Made by a program: the position numbers and the translations under genes | Source of the DNA: Bradyrhizobium mercantei | Lineage (GTDB): Bacteria; Pseudomonadota; Alphaproteobacteria; Rhizobiales; Xanthobacteraceae | Direction: 5' to 3' | NCBI RefSeq assembly: GCF_001982635.1 | Contig: NZ_MKFI01000002.1 | Span: forward strand, 124,001-188,000 | DNA length: 64,000 bases | The notes under the pieces: model-generated | The model's database searches: none | The model's input: only the letters and a program-made list of their open reading frames with translations | What the model was told of the DNA's origin: nothing | In this document: positions 17,773-29,253 of the stretch, in pieces | Numbering within the stretch: position 1 is the first letter of the stretch | How the letters are laid out: each line of letters starts with the position of its first letter

Positions 17773-18807
17773 GTGACCGGCGTGCAAAGTACTCCTCGTA
17801 ACCCATTGAAGATAGGCGATATTGCTGTCGCCAACCGGGTTCTCCTCGCGCCCATGTCCGGCATCACCGACGCGCCCTTCCGGCGACTCGCAGCCAATCT
17901 GGGTGCCGGCCTGGTGGTCTCCGAGATGACCGCCAGCGACGATCTGGTGAACGGCAAGCCGATGTCGAAGCTGCGTTGTGAGGCAGCCGGGATCGGGCCG
18001 CATGTGGTCCAGCTCGCGGGCTGCGAGACCCGCTGGATGGCGGAGGGCGCGCGTATTGCCGAGAGCGCCGGCGCCGACATCATCGACATCAACATGGGCT
18101 GCCCGGCCCGCCACGTGACTGGCGGCCAGTCCGGCTCGGCCCTGATGCGCGACCTCGACCATGCGGTGACGCTGATCGAGGCGACGCTGTCGGCGGTCAG
18201 CGTGCCGGTGACGCTGAAGATGCGGCTCGGCTGGGACGATCGCTCGCTCAATGCGCCCGAGCTGGCGCGCCGCGCCGAGGCATCGGGCGTGCAGATGATC
18301 ACCGTGCATGGCCGCACCCGCTGCCAGTTCTACAAGGGCGAGGCGAACTGGAACGCGGTGCGCGCGGTCAAGGATGCCGTCACGATCCCGGTCGTGGTCA
18401 ATGGCGACATCACCTCGTTCGACAAGGCGGTCGGGGCGCTTCAGATGTCGGGCGCCGACGCGGTCATGATCGGCCGCGGCGCGCAGGGGCAACCGTGGTT
18501 GCCGGGTCAGATCGGCCGCCGCCTCGAGACCGGCGTCGCAGAGGCTGCGCCGTCGCTTGCGGAGCAGCTCAAGCATGTTCGTGCGCTCTATGACGAGGTC
18601 TGCAGCCATTACGGCCTGCGTGTCGGGCTCAAGCATGCCCGCAAGCATCTCGGCTGGGCGCTGGAGACGGCTGCGGCCTACAGCTGCGCGCCGGCGGCAA
18701 CGCTGAAGGCCTGGCGGCAGACCATCCTGACCTCGGAGGAGCCCTCCAGCGTGCATCGCGCGCTCGAGGACGCCTACGACGATTTTGCCTGGAGTGCTGC
18801 CGCATGA
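17773..18807 (+). CDS. dusB: tRNA-dihydrouridine synthase B (NifR3)
   Basis: This flavoenzyme reduces uridine to dihydrouridine in tRNA. The 344-residue product has the FMN-barrel start [17 protein letters not shown], the catalytic-cysteine region [30 protein letters not shown] and [15 protein letters not shown] start is used. The stop overlaps the ntrB start (ATGA), which couples a tRNA-modifying enzyme to nitrogen sensing, the classical nifR3-ntrBC arrangement of alphaproteobacteria. Confidence 0.95.
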   Translation: MTGVQSTPRNPLKIGDIAVANRVLLAPMSGITDAPFRRLAANLGAGLVVSEMTASDDLVNGKPMSKLRCEAAGIGPHVVQLAGCETRWMAEGARIAESAGADIIDINMGCPARHVTGGQSGSALMRDLDHAVTLIEATLSAVSVPVTLKMRLGWDDRSLNAPELARRAEASGVQMITVHGRTRCQFYKGEANWNAVRAVKDAVTIPVVVNGDITSFDKAVGALQMSGADAVMIGRGAQGQPWLPGQIGRRLETGVAEAAPSLAEQLKHVRALYDEVCSHYGLRVGLKHARKHLGWALETAAAYSCAPAATLKAWRQTILTSEEPSSVHRALEDAYDDFAWSAAA

Positions 18808-19979
18808 CGTCAGCCATGGAGTTTCGCCGGCCTGTGCCCACCGATGGCGAGGCCATCCTCAACGCGCTGCCCAATCCGGTGCTGCTGGTCGCGCCCGACG
18901 GGCGGATCGTCGATGCCAACATCGCGGCCGAATCGTTCTTCGAGATCTCGGCGCAGTTCCTGCGCCGCCAGTCGCTCAAGGAACTGGTGCCGTTCGGCAG
19001 CCCGCTGCTCGCGCTGATCGAGCAGGTGCGCACCAGCGGCTCGCCGGTCAACGAATACAAGGTCGATCTCGGCACGCCGCGGATCGGTGGCGATCGCCAG
19101 GTCGACCTGCACGTCGCGCCGCTGACCGAGCGGCCCGGCCATATCGTGGTGATGCTGCAGGAGCGCACCATCGCCGACAAGATGGACCGCCAGCTCACCC
19201 ACCGCAGCGCGGCGCGCTCGGTGATCGCGCTGGCCGCGATGCTCGCCCATGAGATCAAGAACCCGCTGTCGGGCATCCGCGGCGCCGCGCAGCTCCTGGA
19301 GCAGCAGGCATCCTCCGAGGACCGTCTGTTGACGCGGCTGATCTGCGACGAGGCCGACCGCATCGTGACGCTGGTCGACCGCATGGAGGTGTTCGGCGAT
19401 GACCGCCCGGTGGCGCGCGGCCCGGTCAATATTCATTCCGTGCTCGATCACGTGAAGCGGCTGGCGCAGTCCGGCTTTGCCCGCAACGTCCGTTTCATCG
19501 AGGACTACGATCCGTCACTGCCGCCGGTGCTGGCCAACCAGGACCAGCTGATCCAGGTCTTCCTCAACCTCGTGAAGAACGCGGCCGAAGCCGTCGCCGA
19601 TCTCGGCACCGATGCGGAAATCCACCTCACCACGGCGTTCCGGCCGGGCGTGCGGCTGTCGGTGCCCGGCAAGAAATCGCGGGTCTCGCTGCCGCTGGAG
19701 TTCTGCGTCAAGGACAATGGCTCGGGCGTGCCGGAAGACCTGCTGCCGAACCTGTTCGATCCCTTCGTCACCACCAAGCAGACCGGCAGCGGGCTCGGCC
19801 TCGCGCTGGTCGCCAAGATCATCGGCGATCACGGCGGCATCATCGAATGCGAGTCGCAGCCGCGCAAAACCACTTTCCGCGTGCTGATGCCGATGTACAG
19901 CGCCGCCAAGCAACTCGACCAAAGCAACCGCGATGACGTTCCGGGTACGTCACCGCCTGCCTCTCAGGATGCACGATGA
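18804..19979 (+). CDS. ntrB: nitrogen regulation sensor histidine kinase NtrB
   Basis: NtrB (NRII) phosphorylates or dephosphorylates NtrC according to nitrogen status reported by PII. The 391 residues comprise an N-terminal PAS domain (about 15-125), the phospho-accepting motif [16 protein letters not shown] with His149, and the catalytic ATPase domain ([42 protein letters not shown]). No membrane segments are present, so it is a cytosolic sensor. It starts inside the dusB stop codon and is followed nine bases later by ntrC. Confidence 0.97.
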   Translation: MTSAMEFRRPVPTDGEAILNALPNPVLLVAPDGRIVDANIAAESFFEISAQFLRRQSLKELVPFGSPLLALIEQVRTSGSPVNEYKVDLGTPRIGGDRQVDLHVAPLTERPGHIVVMLQERTIADKMDRQLTHRSAARSVIALAAMLAHEIKNPLSGIRGAAQLLEQQASSEDRLLTRLICDEADRIVTLVDRMEVFGDDRPVARGPVNIHSVLDHVKRLAQSGFARNVRFIEDYDPSLPPVLANQDQLIQVFLNLVKNAAEAVADLGTDAEIHLTTAFRPGVRLSVPGKKSRVSLPLEFCVKDNGSGVPEDLLPNLFDPFVTTKQTGSGLGLALVAKIIGDHGGIIECESQPRKTTFRVLMPMYSAAKQLDQSNRDDVPGTSPPASQDAR

Positions 19980-19988
19980 GGAACACCA

Positions 19989-21431
<1,443 letters not shown>

Positions 21432-21543
21432 GCGCCTTCGAGCCACGCAGGCACCGGGGCTCGCGTGAAGAAAACGCGCCGGAACAAAGGGCTAGAGTTT
21501 CGGTTCTGACTTGATCGGACGCGAAGCTCCAGCGAACCCCGGG

Positions 21544-21562
21544 GCGGGGCGCCAGGCCCCGC
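21544..21562. terminator. GC hairpin between ntrC and ntrY
   Basis: GCGGGGC and GCCCCGC form a perfect 7-bp stem around a five-base loop. No T run follows, so it may pause transcription or be incidental. Confidence 0.25.
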
Positions 21563-21711
21563 TACCGTTATTGAGTAGTCACAAATGGTTTTGAGGACAC
21601 GGCGCCGCACCGTGGTTTGCGCCGCGGAAATGTCGCAATTCGGCAACATTGTGATATGATTGCATCAGTTCGCAATTCCCGCGGGCGATCGCCTTCAGCT
21701 CAATTGCCGGT

Positions 21712-24159
21712 ATGACCAGCGCAGAGACCACCGCTTCAACGATCCACGCGTCACCGGCCGAGCCCAAGGCAGAGGCGCGGGGTTTCCCCCTGCGGCGCTG
21801 GCTGGCCCCGTTCGCCGTCGCGATCGCACTGCTGTCCGCCTTCCTGACCTTCGTGGTCCTGACCGGCCTGACCCCGATCGAGCCCACCTCCGAGGTGGTC
21901 CGCTCCTTCCTGATGATCAACGCCGCCACGATCCTGCTCCTGGTCGGCATCATCGTCCGGGAAGTCTGGCAGATGGTGCAGGCGCGGCGGCGCGGCCGGG
22001 CGGCGGCCCGACTGCATGTGCAGATCGTCGGCCTGTTTTCGGTCATCGCGGTGCTGCCCGCCGTGCTGGTGTCGATCGTCGCCAACGTCACCATCGAACG
22101 CGGCCTCGACCGGCTGTTCTCGGGGCCCACCAAGCAGGTGATCCAGAACTCGCTGACGATCGCCAGCGCCTACATGCAGGAGCACGCCCAGCTCATCAAC
22201 GGCGACACGCTGGCGATGGCCAATGATCTCGCCCATGCGCGGCCGCTCTACGACCAGGACCGCATGACGTTCCTGCAACTGATGACGGCCGGCGCCGAGT
22301 CGCGCAACCTGCCGGTCGCGGTGCTGATGGACAAGGACGGCAAGATCGTCGCCAGCGCCGAAACCGGCGTTCGCCTGAACTACGAGGCGCCGCCGCCGGA
22401 CATCCTGAAGGACATCAACGAGACCGAGCCGAAGATCTCGGTGTTCCCGGAAAACTATGTCGCCTCCGTGGTCCGGCTGCGGGCCTATGACGACATGTTC
22501 CTGTATGTGGCGCGGCTGCTCGATCCGGCGGTCGTCGCCCAGCTCAAGCAGACCCAGACAAGCGCCGCCGAATATGCCCAGCTCGAGACCCGCAGGCTCG
22601 GCATCCAGGTCGCGTTCGCGCTGATGTTCGCGGTGATCGCGCTGACCATCCTGATGGCCTCGGTGCTGATCGGGCTGAACTTCGCCAATGGCCTGGTGTC
22701 GCCGATCCGCCAGCTGATGGGCGCGGCGAGTGAGGTCTCGACCGGCAACCTCAACGTCCAGGTGCCCGTCAACAAGTCGGCGAGCGACCTCGCGCTGCTC
22801 GGCGAGATCTTCAACAAGATGACGCAGGAGCTGCGCACCCAGCGCAACGAGCTGGTCGACGCCAGCGAGACCATCGACAGCCGCCGCCGCTTCATCGAAG
22901 CGGTGCTGTCGTCGGCGAGCGCCGGCATCATCGGGGTCGACGCGTCAGGTACCATCGGCGTGCTCAACCGCTCGGCCGAGAAGCTGATCGGGCACGCCGA
23001 GTCGGAGACGCTCGGCCATCCGCTCTCGGACGTGCTGCCCGAGCTCGACGACATGATGAAGACTGCGCGCGAAGGCACCCAGCGCCTGGTGCAGGGGCAG
23101 GTCACGATCCTGCGCGACGGCAACGAGCGCAATCTGTCGGTTCGCGTTTCCGCCGAGCAGACCAGCCAGTCGCGCGACAGCTACATCATCACGCTCGACG
23201 ACATCACCGAACTGGTGTCGGCGCAGCGCACCTCGGCGTGGGGCGACGTCGCCCGCCGCATCGCCCACGAGATCAAGAACCCGCTGACCCCGATCCAGCT
23301 CTCCGCCGAACGCATCCGCCGCAAGTTCGGCAAGACCATTACGGAAGAGAAGGACAAGTCGATTTTCGAGCAGTGCACCGACACCATCGTGCGCCAGGTC
23401 GACGACATCAGGCGGATGGTCGACGAGTTCTCGCGCTTTGCGCGGATGCCCAAGCCGGTGATGGAAGGCGAGGACGTCGCCGACGTGGTGCGCCAGGCAG
23501 TGTTCCTGATGAAGGTCGCGCATCCCGATCTCGACATCGAGGCCGACATCAAGCAGTCGCCGCTGCCGGCGCAGTTCGACCGCCGGCTGATCTCGCAGGC
23601 GCTGACCAACATCATCAAGAACGCGACGGAGGCGATCGAGCAGGTGCCGCGCGAGGAGCTCGGCAAGGGCCGCATCGACGTCGTGGCGCAGCGCGAGAAG
23701 GACGACATCCTGATCGACGTCGTCGACAACGGCATCGGCCTGCCCAAGGTCGCCCGTGCGCGCCTGCTCGAGCCCTATGTCACGACGCGGGCGAAGGGCA
23801 CCGGGCTGGGGCTGGCGATCGTCGGCCGCGTGCTCGAGGATCATGGCGGCCGCATCGAGCTCAAGGACGCGTCAGATTTCCGCGAGGGGCAGCGCGGTGC
23901 CTGGATGCGGCTGCGTTTCGCCGTCACCGGGCAGGCCGCCAAGCCCGAGACGAAGCCCGACAGCAAGGACCAAAAACCGGACGTCAAACCGGAAAACAGC
24001 GAAAAAAATCCGCCGGAAGAGCCGACCAACGGCCCGGCACAGGCGACCAACAATGAACCAAAAATCCAAGAACCAGCTCAAGACCCCGCTAATCCTGAAC
24101 CCAATAATCAAGAGCCAAATGCGCAAGAGCCAAAAATCAAAGCCGCGACGGGCGACTGA
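21712..24159 (+). CDS. ntrY: membrane sensor histidine kinase NtrY
   Basis: NtrY is a membrane kinase that pairs with NtrX and is linked to nitrogen and redox or respiratory control in alphaproteobacteria. Of 815 residues, the N-terminal third has transmembrane helices (about residues 25-55, 60-85, 100-125 and 300-330) enclosing a periplasmic sensor region. A HAMP domain (ANGLVSPIRQLMGAASEV), a PAS domain and the kinase core with [20 protein letters not shown] (His519) follow. The last 70 residues form a low-complexity tail of Asn/Gln/Pro/Glu/Lys with repeats of the type NPEP, QEP and KIQEP. Its codons are much richer in A and T than the rest of the gene. Confidence 0.95.
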   Translation: MTSAETTASTIHASPAEPKAEARGFPLRRWLAPFAVAIALLSAFLTFVVLTGLTPIEPTSEVVRSFLMINAATILLLVGIIVREVWQMVQARRRGRAAARLHVQIVGLFSVIAVLPAVLVSIVANVTIERGLDRLFSGPTKQVIQNSLTIASAYMQEHAQLINGDTLAMANDLAHARPLYDQDRMTFLQLMTAGAESRNLPVAVLMDKDGKIVASAETGVRLNYEAPPPDILKDINETEPKISVFPENYVASVVRLRAYDDMFLYVARLLDPAVVAQLKQTQTSAAEYAQLETRRLGIQVAFALMFAVIALTILMASVLIGLNFANGLVSPIRQLMGAASEVSTGNLNVQVPVNKSASDLALLGEIFNKMTQELRTQRNELVDASETIDSRRRFIEAVLSSASAGIIGVDASGTIGVLNRSAEKLIGHAESETLGHPLSDVLPELDDMMKTAREGTQRLVQGQVTILRDGNERNLSVRVSAEQTSQSRDSYIITLDDITELVSAQRTSAWGDVARRIAHEIKNPLTPIQLSAERIRRKFGKTITEEKDKSIFEQCTDTIVRQVDDIRRMVDEFSRFARMPKPVMEGEDVADVVRQAVFLMKVAHPDLDIEADIKQSPLPAQFDRRLISQALTNIIKNATEAIEQVPREELGKGRIDVVAQREKDDILIDVVDNGIGLPKVARARLLEPYVTTRAKGTGLGLAIVGRVLEDHGGRIELKDASDFREGQRGAWMRLRFAVTGQAAKPETKPDSKDQKPDVKPENSEKNPPEEPTNGPAQATNNEPKIQEPAQDPANPEPNNQEPNAQEPKIKAATGD

Positions 24160-24176
24160 CAAGACAGGTGTAACCC

Positions 24177-25547
24177 ATGGCCAGTGACATTCTGATTGTC
24201 GACGACGAAGCTGACATTCGTGACCTCGTTGCGGGTATCCTGGACGATGAGGGCTTCTCCACGCGCACCGCGCGCGACAGCGACTCGGCGCTCGCCGAGA
24301 TCGCCAACCGCCGCCCGAACCTGGTGTTCCTCGACATCTGGCTGCAGGGCTCCAAGCTCGACGGTCTGCAGCTGCTGGAGCAGATCAAGAAGGACAATGC
24401 CGATCTGCCGGTCGTGATGATCTCCGGCCACGGCAACATCGAAACCGCGGTCGCCGCGATCAAGCGCGGTGCCTATGACTTCATCGAGAAGCCGTTCAAG
24501 TCGGACCGGCTGATCCTGGTCGCAACGCGGGCGCTGGAAACGTCGCGGCTCAAGCGCGAGGTGAAGGAGCTCAAGCAGCTGGCTCCCGCCGCGAGCGTCC
24601 TGACCGGTCGCTCGGCCTGCATGAACCAGCTGCGCCAGACCATCGATCGCGCCGCCAAGGCCAACAGCCGCATCCTGATCGTCGGTCCGTCAGGCGCCGG
24701 CAAGGAACTCGCCGCGCGCACGCTGCATCATGCCTCCGGCCGCGCCGAGGGGCCGTTCGTGGTGATCAATGCGGCCGCGATCACGCCGGAGCGCATGGAG
24801 ATCGAGCTGTTCGGCATCGAGGGATCGAACGGCGAGCAGCAGCGCAAGGCCGGCGCGCTCGAGGAAGCGCATGGCGGCACGCTGTTCATCGACGAGATCG
24901 CGGACATGCCGCGCGAGACCCAGAACAAGATCCTGCGCGTGCTGGTCGACCAGACCTTCCAGCGCCAGGGCGGCACCAGCAAGGTCCATGTCGACGTCCG
25001 CATCATCTCCTCGACCGCGCGTAACCTCGAAGAGGAGATCGCGGCAGGCCGTTTCCGCGAGGACCTCTATCATCGCCTCTCGGTGGTGCCGATCCGGGTG
25101 CCGCCGCTGTCGGAGCGCCGCGAGGACATCCCCGAGCTGATCGACTATTTCATGGACCAGATTTCGGCCGCCACCGGCCTGCCGAAGCGGCAGATTGGGC
25201 AGGACGCGATGGCCGTGCTCCAGTCGCACGTCTGGCCGGGCAACGTCCGCCAGCTCCGCAACAACGTCGAGCGGGTGATGATCCTGGCCGGCGGTGGACC
25301 GGAGGCGATCATCACCGCCGACATGCTGCCGCAGGACGTCGGCTCGATGGTGCCGGCGATGCCGACCTCCAACAATGGCGAGCACATCATGGGCCTGCCG
25401 CTGCGCGAGGCGCGCGAGGTGTTCGAGCGCGACTATCTGATCGCCCAGATCAGCCGCTTCTCAGGCAACATCTCGCGCACCGCGGAGTTCGTCGGCATGG
25501 AGCGTTCGGCGCTGCATCGCAAGCTGAAGGCGCTCGGGGTCGGCTGA
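24177..25547 (+). CDS. ntrX: response regulator NtrX
   Basis: This is the partner of NtrY. The 456 residues have a receiver domain with Asp53 (LVFLDIW), an AAA+ domain (Walker A GPSGAGKE, Walker B GTLFIDEIADMP), and a C-terminal Fis-like helix-turn-helix (NISRTAEFVGMERSALHRKL). The loop that contacts sigma-54 in NtrC (GAFTGA) is missing: the equivalent stretch after ELFG reads IEGSNGEQQRKAGALEEA. It therefore should not activate sigma-54 promoters and probably acts as an ordinary DNA-binding regulator. The gene starts 17 bases after ntrY with an AGGTG ribosome-binding site. Confidence 0.96.
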   Translation: MASDILIVDDEADIRDLVAGILDDEGFSTRTARDSDSALAEIANRRPNLVFLDIWLQGSKLDGLQLLEQIKKDNADLPVVMISGHGNIETAVAAIKRGAYDFIEKPFKSDRLILVATRALETSRLKREVKELKQLAPAASVLTGRSACMNQLRQTIDRAAKANSRILIVGPSGAGKELAARTLHHASGRAEGPFVVINAAAITPERMEIELFGIEGSNGEQQRKAGALEEAHGGTLFIDEIADMPRETQNKILRVLVDQTFQRQGGTSKVHVDVRIISSTARNLEEEIAAGRFREDLYHRLSVVPIRVPPLSERREDIPELIDYFMDQISAATGLPKRQIGQDAMAVLQSHVWPGNVRQLRNNVERVMILAGGGPEAIITADMLPQDVGSMVPAMPTSNNGEHIMGLPLREAREVFERDYLIAQISRFSGNISRTAEFVGMERSALHRKLKALGVG

Positions 25548-25579
25548 CCCCGGCACGCCGGATCGGCAATCAGGGGCAG

Positions 25580-25601
25580 GAGCCGGGGGTGGCCCCGGCT
25601 C
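25580..25601 (+). terminator. strong GC hairpin after ntrX
   Basis: GAGCCGGGG and CCCCGGCTC form a perfect 9-bp stem around GTGG, 33 bases after the ntrX stop. There is no T run, so efficiency is uncertain. Confidence 0.45.
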
Positions 25602-25744
25602 GCGAGGCTGGGGAGTGACAGAGGGGGCGAGAGCGGGGCCGGTACAACCGGGGATTTATCCACTCTCCACGAGAATATTCGTCTCTTTCCCCGCCCTTTC
25701 TTAGAATTGCCACCGTGTTCCTACCGACTGCACCGCGAACCGGC

Positions 25745-25773
25745 TTGCCTAAAAACCGCGCGTGGCCTCTAAT
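25745..25773 (+). promoter_or_regulatory. predicted hfq promoter
   Basis: TTGCCT at 25745-25750 and TCTAAT at 25768-25773 are spaced by 17 bases. They would give an hfq leader of about 110 bases that can fold around CCGGAGGAGGCTCCG near 25821. The 340-base gap upstream of hfq (25548-25890) otherwise shows no gene. Confidence 0.45.
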
Positions 25774-25890
25774 CCTACCGCTACGCCTGCCAGAGGGGGA
25801 TCTCAGGGCAGGTGGGCAGCCGGAGGAGGCTCCGTCAGAGAGCCGCAACCGGTTCAATAAAAAGAAGCACAAGCTTGCGGGACAAAAACA

Positions 25891-26139
25891 ATGGCGGCAG
25901 ACCGCGCACAAAATCTACAAGACACCTTCCTTAATCACGTTCGTAAAACCAAGACGCCACTGACGATATTTCTGGTCAACGGAGTAAAGCTGCAGGGCAT
26001 TGTCACATGGTTCGACAATTTCTGCTTGCTGCTGCGGCGCGACGGCCATTCGCAGCTTGTCTACAAGCATGCGATCTCGACCATCATGCCAGGAGCTCCA
26101 ATTCAGTTGTTCGAAGGTGGTGAGGACGCACCGGCTTGA
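25891..26139 (+). CDS. hfq: RNA chaperone Hfq
   Basis: This hexameric Sm-like protein helps small RNAs pair with mRNAs. The 82-residue product spans the whole fold: Sm1 motif ([20 protein letters not shown]) and Sm2 motif ([10 protein letters not shown]), with the RNA-binding [10 protein letters not shown] and YKH residues present. The C-terminus is short, as in other rhizobia. It is followed 11 bases later by hflX, the standard hfq-hflX pair. Confidence 0.98.
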   Translation: MAADRAQNLQDTFLNHVRKTKTPLTIFLVNGVKLQGIVTWFDNFCLLLRRDGHSQLVYKHAISTIMPGAPIQLFEGGEDAPA

Positions 26140-26150
26140 GAGTGAACTGA

Positions 26151-27545
26151 TTGGAACCCTTCAATCGTGAAGGGGGCGCCGACCGGACCAAGTCTAGGCC
26201 CGGGTCGGCGGGGAACGGCAGCACCGGGCGGGTGATCGTCATCGGCCCGTACCTGCGCACGCGCCGTGGCGACGGCGATGCGCAAACGGATTCCTCTGTC
26301 CGCGACTATGAAGCGCGGATCGAGGAGGCCGCCGGCCTCGCCGGTGCGATCGACCTCACTGTGGTGGAAAGCGTCATCGCGCCGATCAGCCAGATCCGGC
26401 CCGCGACCTATCTCGGCAAGGGCAAGGTCGAGGAGATCAGCGGCCTCATCGCCAGCAACCAGGTCGAGCTCGTGGTGATGGATTGCGCGCTGTCGCCGAT
26501 CCAGCAGCGCAACCTCGAGAAGGCCTGGAGCACCAAGGTGCTCGACCGCACCGGCCTGATCCTGGAAATCTTCGGCCGCCGCGCCAAGACCAAGGAAGGC
26601 GCGTTGCAGGTCGAGCTCGCCCATCTCAATTACCAGCGCAGCCGACTGGTGCGGTCCTGGACCCATCTCGAGCGCCAGCGCGGCGGCTTCGGCTTCATGG
26701 GCGGCCCCGGCGAAACCCAGATCGAGGCCGACCGCCGCCTGATCTCTGAGCGCATCACCAAGCTCGAAGGCGAATTGAAGAAGGTACAGGCGACGCGGCG
26801 GCTGCACCGCGCCGGCCGCCAGCGCGTGCCGTACCGCGTGGTCGCGCTGGTCGGCTACACCAATGCCGGCAAATCGACACTGTTCAATCGCCTGACGCGC
26901 GCCGACGTGCAGGCCGCCGACATGCTGTTTGCGACGCTCGATCCGACCTTGCGCGCGCTCAACTTGCCGCATGGCGGCAAGGCGATGCTGTCGGATACGG
27001 TCGGCTTCATCTCCAACCTGCCGACCCAGCTCGTGGCCGCGTTCCGCGCCACGCTGGAGGAGGTGCTGGAAGCCGACATCATCCTGCATGTCCGCGACAT
27101 CTCGCATGAAGATGCCGAGGCGCAGGAACGCGACGTCGAGGGCGTGCTGCGCCAGCTCGGGATCGATCCCGACGCCGACGGCGGCCAGCGCATCATCGAG
27201 GTCTGGAACAAGATCGACCGCTTCGATCCGGAGGAGCGGGACAATCTGCGCAACATCGCAGCACGCCGGCCGCCAGAGCGGCCCTGCTTCCTGGTTTCAG
27301 CCGTGACCGGCGAGGGGATCGACGCGCTCCTGACCGCGATCGAGGATCGCCTCGCGGCCAAGCGCTCGACGCTGCAGCTTTCGATCGACGCCTCCGACGG
27401 CGCCGGCATCAGCTGGCTGCATCGCAACGCCGAGGTGCTGCACAAGGAGCTGCGTGGTGAGCGCTTCGACATGACGGTGCGCGTCGACGAGACCAAGCGC
27501 GACATCGTGGTGAGCCGGTTCGCCGCGGTGCCCCACGAGGCATAA
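26151..27545 (+). CDS. hflX: ribosome-associated GTPase HflX
   Basis: HflX rescues or splits stalled ribosomes under stress. The 464-residue protein starts with the HflX N-terminal domain ([15 protein letters not shown]), a linker helix ([14 protein letters not shown]), and the G domain with GYTNAGKST (G1), [10 protein letters not shown] (G3) and NKID (G4). The proposed start is TTG at 26151, placed after GAGAG overlapping the hfq stop. A start further in would remove little of the recognised domain. Confidence 0.94.
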   Translation: MEPFNREGGADRTKSRPGSAGNGSTGRVIVIGPYLRTRRGDGDAQTDSSVRDYEARIEEAAGLAGAIDLTVVESVIAPISQIRPATYLGKGKVEEISGLIASNQVELVVMDCALSPIQQRNLEKAWSTKVLDRTGLILEIFGRRAKTKEGALQVELAHLNYQRSRLVRSWTHLERQRGGFGFMGGPGETQIEADRRLISERITKLEGELKKVQATRRLHRAGRQRVPYRVVALVGYTNAGKSTLFNRLTRADVQAADMLFATLDPTLRALNLPHGGKAMLSDTVGFISNLPTQLVAAFRATLEEVLEADIILHVRDISHEDAEAQERDVEGVLRQLGIDPDADGGQRIIEVWNKIDRFDPEERDNLRNIAARRPPERPCFLVSAVTGEGIDALLTAIEDRLAAKRSTLQLSIDASDGAGISWLHRNAEVLHKELRGERFDMTVRVDETKRDIVVSRFAAVPHEA

Positions 27546-27699
27546 GCAGGCCGCCGGGCGCCTCGCAATCTCCCGAAATATGACGGCGCCGTGACTTGGC
27601 CTCACTCGACCGCGCCTGCGACGCGCGGTCGCACTTTCTGTTTGAAATCTGCGCCGCCTTGGTTCATTGCGCTGCGAGACGCAAAGCCGAGGCCGATCG

Positions 27700-29067
27700 A
27701 TGCAGGACACCGAAACCATCACCCACGACACGCCCGCCGGCCAGAACGGTGACCTGGCCCATGTGCGGGCCCCCGAGATCGTCGATGCGCTGAACGCCCG
27801 GGAGCCGGAGGATGCGGCAAAGCTGCTGCGCTCGCTGCCGGCTGAGAAGGCGATCGAGGTGCTCGACCTGCCGGGACTCGACAACACCTGCGAGATCCTG
27901 GCCGAATTGCCAAAGGACACCGCGGTGTCGCTGCTGTCAGGGGTCTCCGACGACCGCGCCGCCGACATCTTCAAGGAGCTGATCGAGCCGCTGCGCACCA
28001 CGCTGCTGAACGGCCTCAATCCGGAGACCCGCAACGTCATCTCGGGGCTGTTGGCCTATCCCGAGCGCAGCGCCGGCAGCATCATGACGACCGAGTTCGT
28101 CAGCGTGCCCTCGAGCTGGACCATCGCCGAGGTGCTGCATCACATCCGAATGGTCGAGCGCACCCGCGAGACCGTCTACTCGATCTTCGTGATCGACCCG
28201 GTCAAGAAAACCCTGATCCAGGCGGTGCCGCTGCGCCGCCTGATCTCGGGCGATCCGCACGCCAATGTGCTGACCGCGGCACCGGCGCGCAAGCCGCTGA
28301 TGATTTCGCCGGAGGCCGACCGCATGGAGGCCGCGCGGCTGATCTCGCGCTACGATCTGCTCGCGATCGCCGTCGTCGACGGCCCCGGCCATATCCTCGG
28401 CATCGTCACGGTCGACGACGTCATCGACGCCATCGTCGAGGAGTCCACCGAGGACGCCCAGAAGTTCGGCGGCATGGAAGCGATCGACGAGCCATACTTG
28501 CGGATCGGCTTCGGCGAGATGATCAAGAAGCGCGCCGGCTGGCTGTGCGCGCTGTTCCTGTCGGAAATGCTGACCGCGACCGCGATGCAGTCGTATCAGA
28601 GCGAGCTCGAGAAGGCGATCGTACTGACGCTGTTCATTCCGCTGATCATGAGCTCCGGCGGCAATTCCGGCTCGCAGGCGACCTCGCTGCTGATCCGCTC
28701 GCTGGCGCTGCACGAGGTGCGGCTGCGCGACTGGTGGCGTGTCGCGGTGCGCGAGCTGCCGACCGGCATCGTGCTCGGCGCCATCCTCGGCCTGATCGGC
28801 ATCATCAGGATCACGCTCTGGCAGTCGCTCGGCCTGTTCGACTACGGCCCGCATTGGGTGCTGGTGGCCGCGACCGTCGGCGCTGCGCTGGTCGGAATCG
28901 TCACCTTCGGCTCGCTGTGCGGCTCGATGCTGCCGTTCATCCTCAAGCGCATCGGCTTCGATCCGGCCAGCGCGTCGGCGCCGTTTGTGGCGACGCTGGT
29001 CGACGTGACGGGTCTCGTGATCTATTTCGGTGTTGCCGCCGTCATCCTGCGCGGGACGTTGTTGTGA
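27700..29067 (+). CDS. mgtE: magnesium transporter MgtE
   Basis: This inner-membrane Mg2+ channel has 455 residues. An MgtE N-domain (about 15-130, EDAAKLLRSLPAEKAIEVLD) is followed by two CBS domains (about 130-255). The pore domain has five helices, including SSGGNSGSQATSLLIRSLA and FDPASASAPFVATLVDV, where the conserved aspartate of the pore is visible. I see no clear magnesium riboswitch in the 150 bases upstream. The ATG at 27700 has a GAGG ribosome-binding site eight bases away. Confidence 0.95.
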   Translation: MQDTETITHDTPAGQNGDLAHVRAPEIVDALNAREPEDAAKLLRSLPAEKAIEVLDLPGLDNTCEILAELPKDTAVSLLSGVSDDRAADIFKELIEPLRTTLLNGLNPETRNVISGLLAYPERSAGSIMTTEFVSVPSSWTIAEVLHHIRMVERTRETVYSIFVIDPVKKTLIQAVPLRRLISGDPHANVLTAAPARKPLMISPEADRMEAARLISRYDLLAIAVVDGPGHILGIVTVDDVIDAIVEESTEDAQKFGGMEAIDEPYLRIGFGEMIKKRAGWLCALFLSEMLTATAMQSYQSELEKAIVLTLFIPLIMSSGGNSGSQATSLLIRSLALHEVRLRDWWRVAVRELPTGIVLGAILGLIGIIRITLWQSLGLFDYGPHWVLVAATVGAALVGIVTFGSLCGSMLPFILKRIGFDPASASAPFVATLVDVTGLVIYFGVAAVILRGTLL

Positions 29068-29114
29068 GGTGAGGGGACTGCGTGTTTGACGCGATCCGCA
29101 TCCTCACACTCAAT

Positions 29115-29253
29115 GTCGTCCCGGCGAAGGCCGGGACCCATAACCACCGGCCGTCATTGCTGACCGCAGTCGCAGTCCCGCATGAGTACAGGACTGGCAC
29201 CGTCCATCACCGATAGATCACGCGGTATGGGTCCCTGCTTTCGCAGGGACGAC
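29115..29253. repeat. paired palindromic repeat (REP-like), copy 2
   Basis: Two hairpins, GTCCCGGC-GAAG-GCCGGGAC at 29118-29137 and GTCCCTGC-TTTC-GCAGGGAC at 29231-29250, sit in opposite orientation. They form the ends of a larger inverted repeat (28-base arms at 29115-29142 and 29226-29253 with three mismatches). The right arm lies inside the 3' end of mazG. Confidence 0.85.

Noticed and set aside
27546..27699. Possible magnesium riboswitch before mgtE
   Set aside because: The leader is short and I could not fold the conserved M-box or other known elements.
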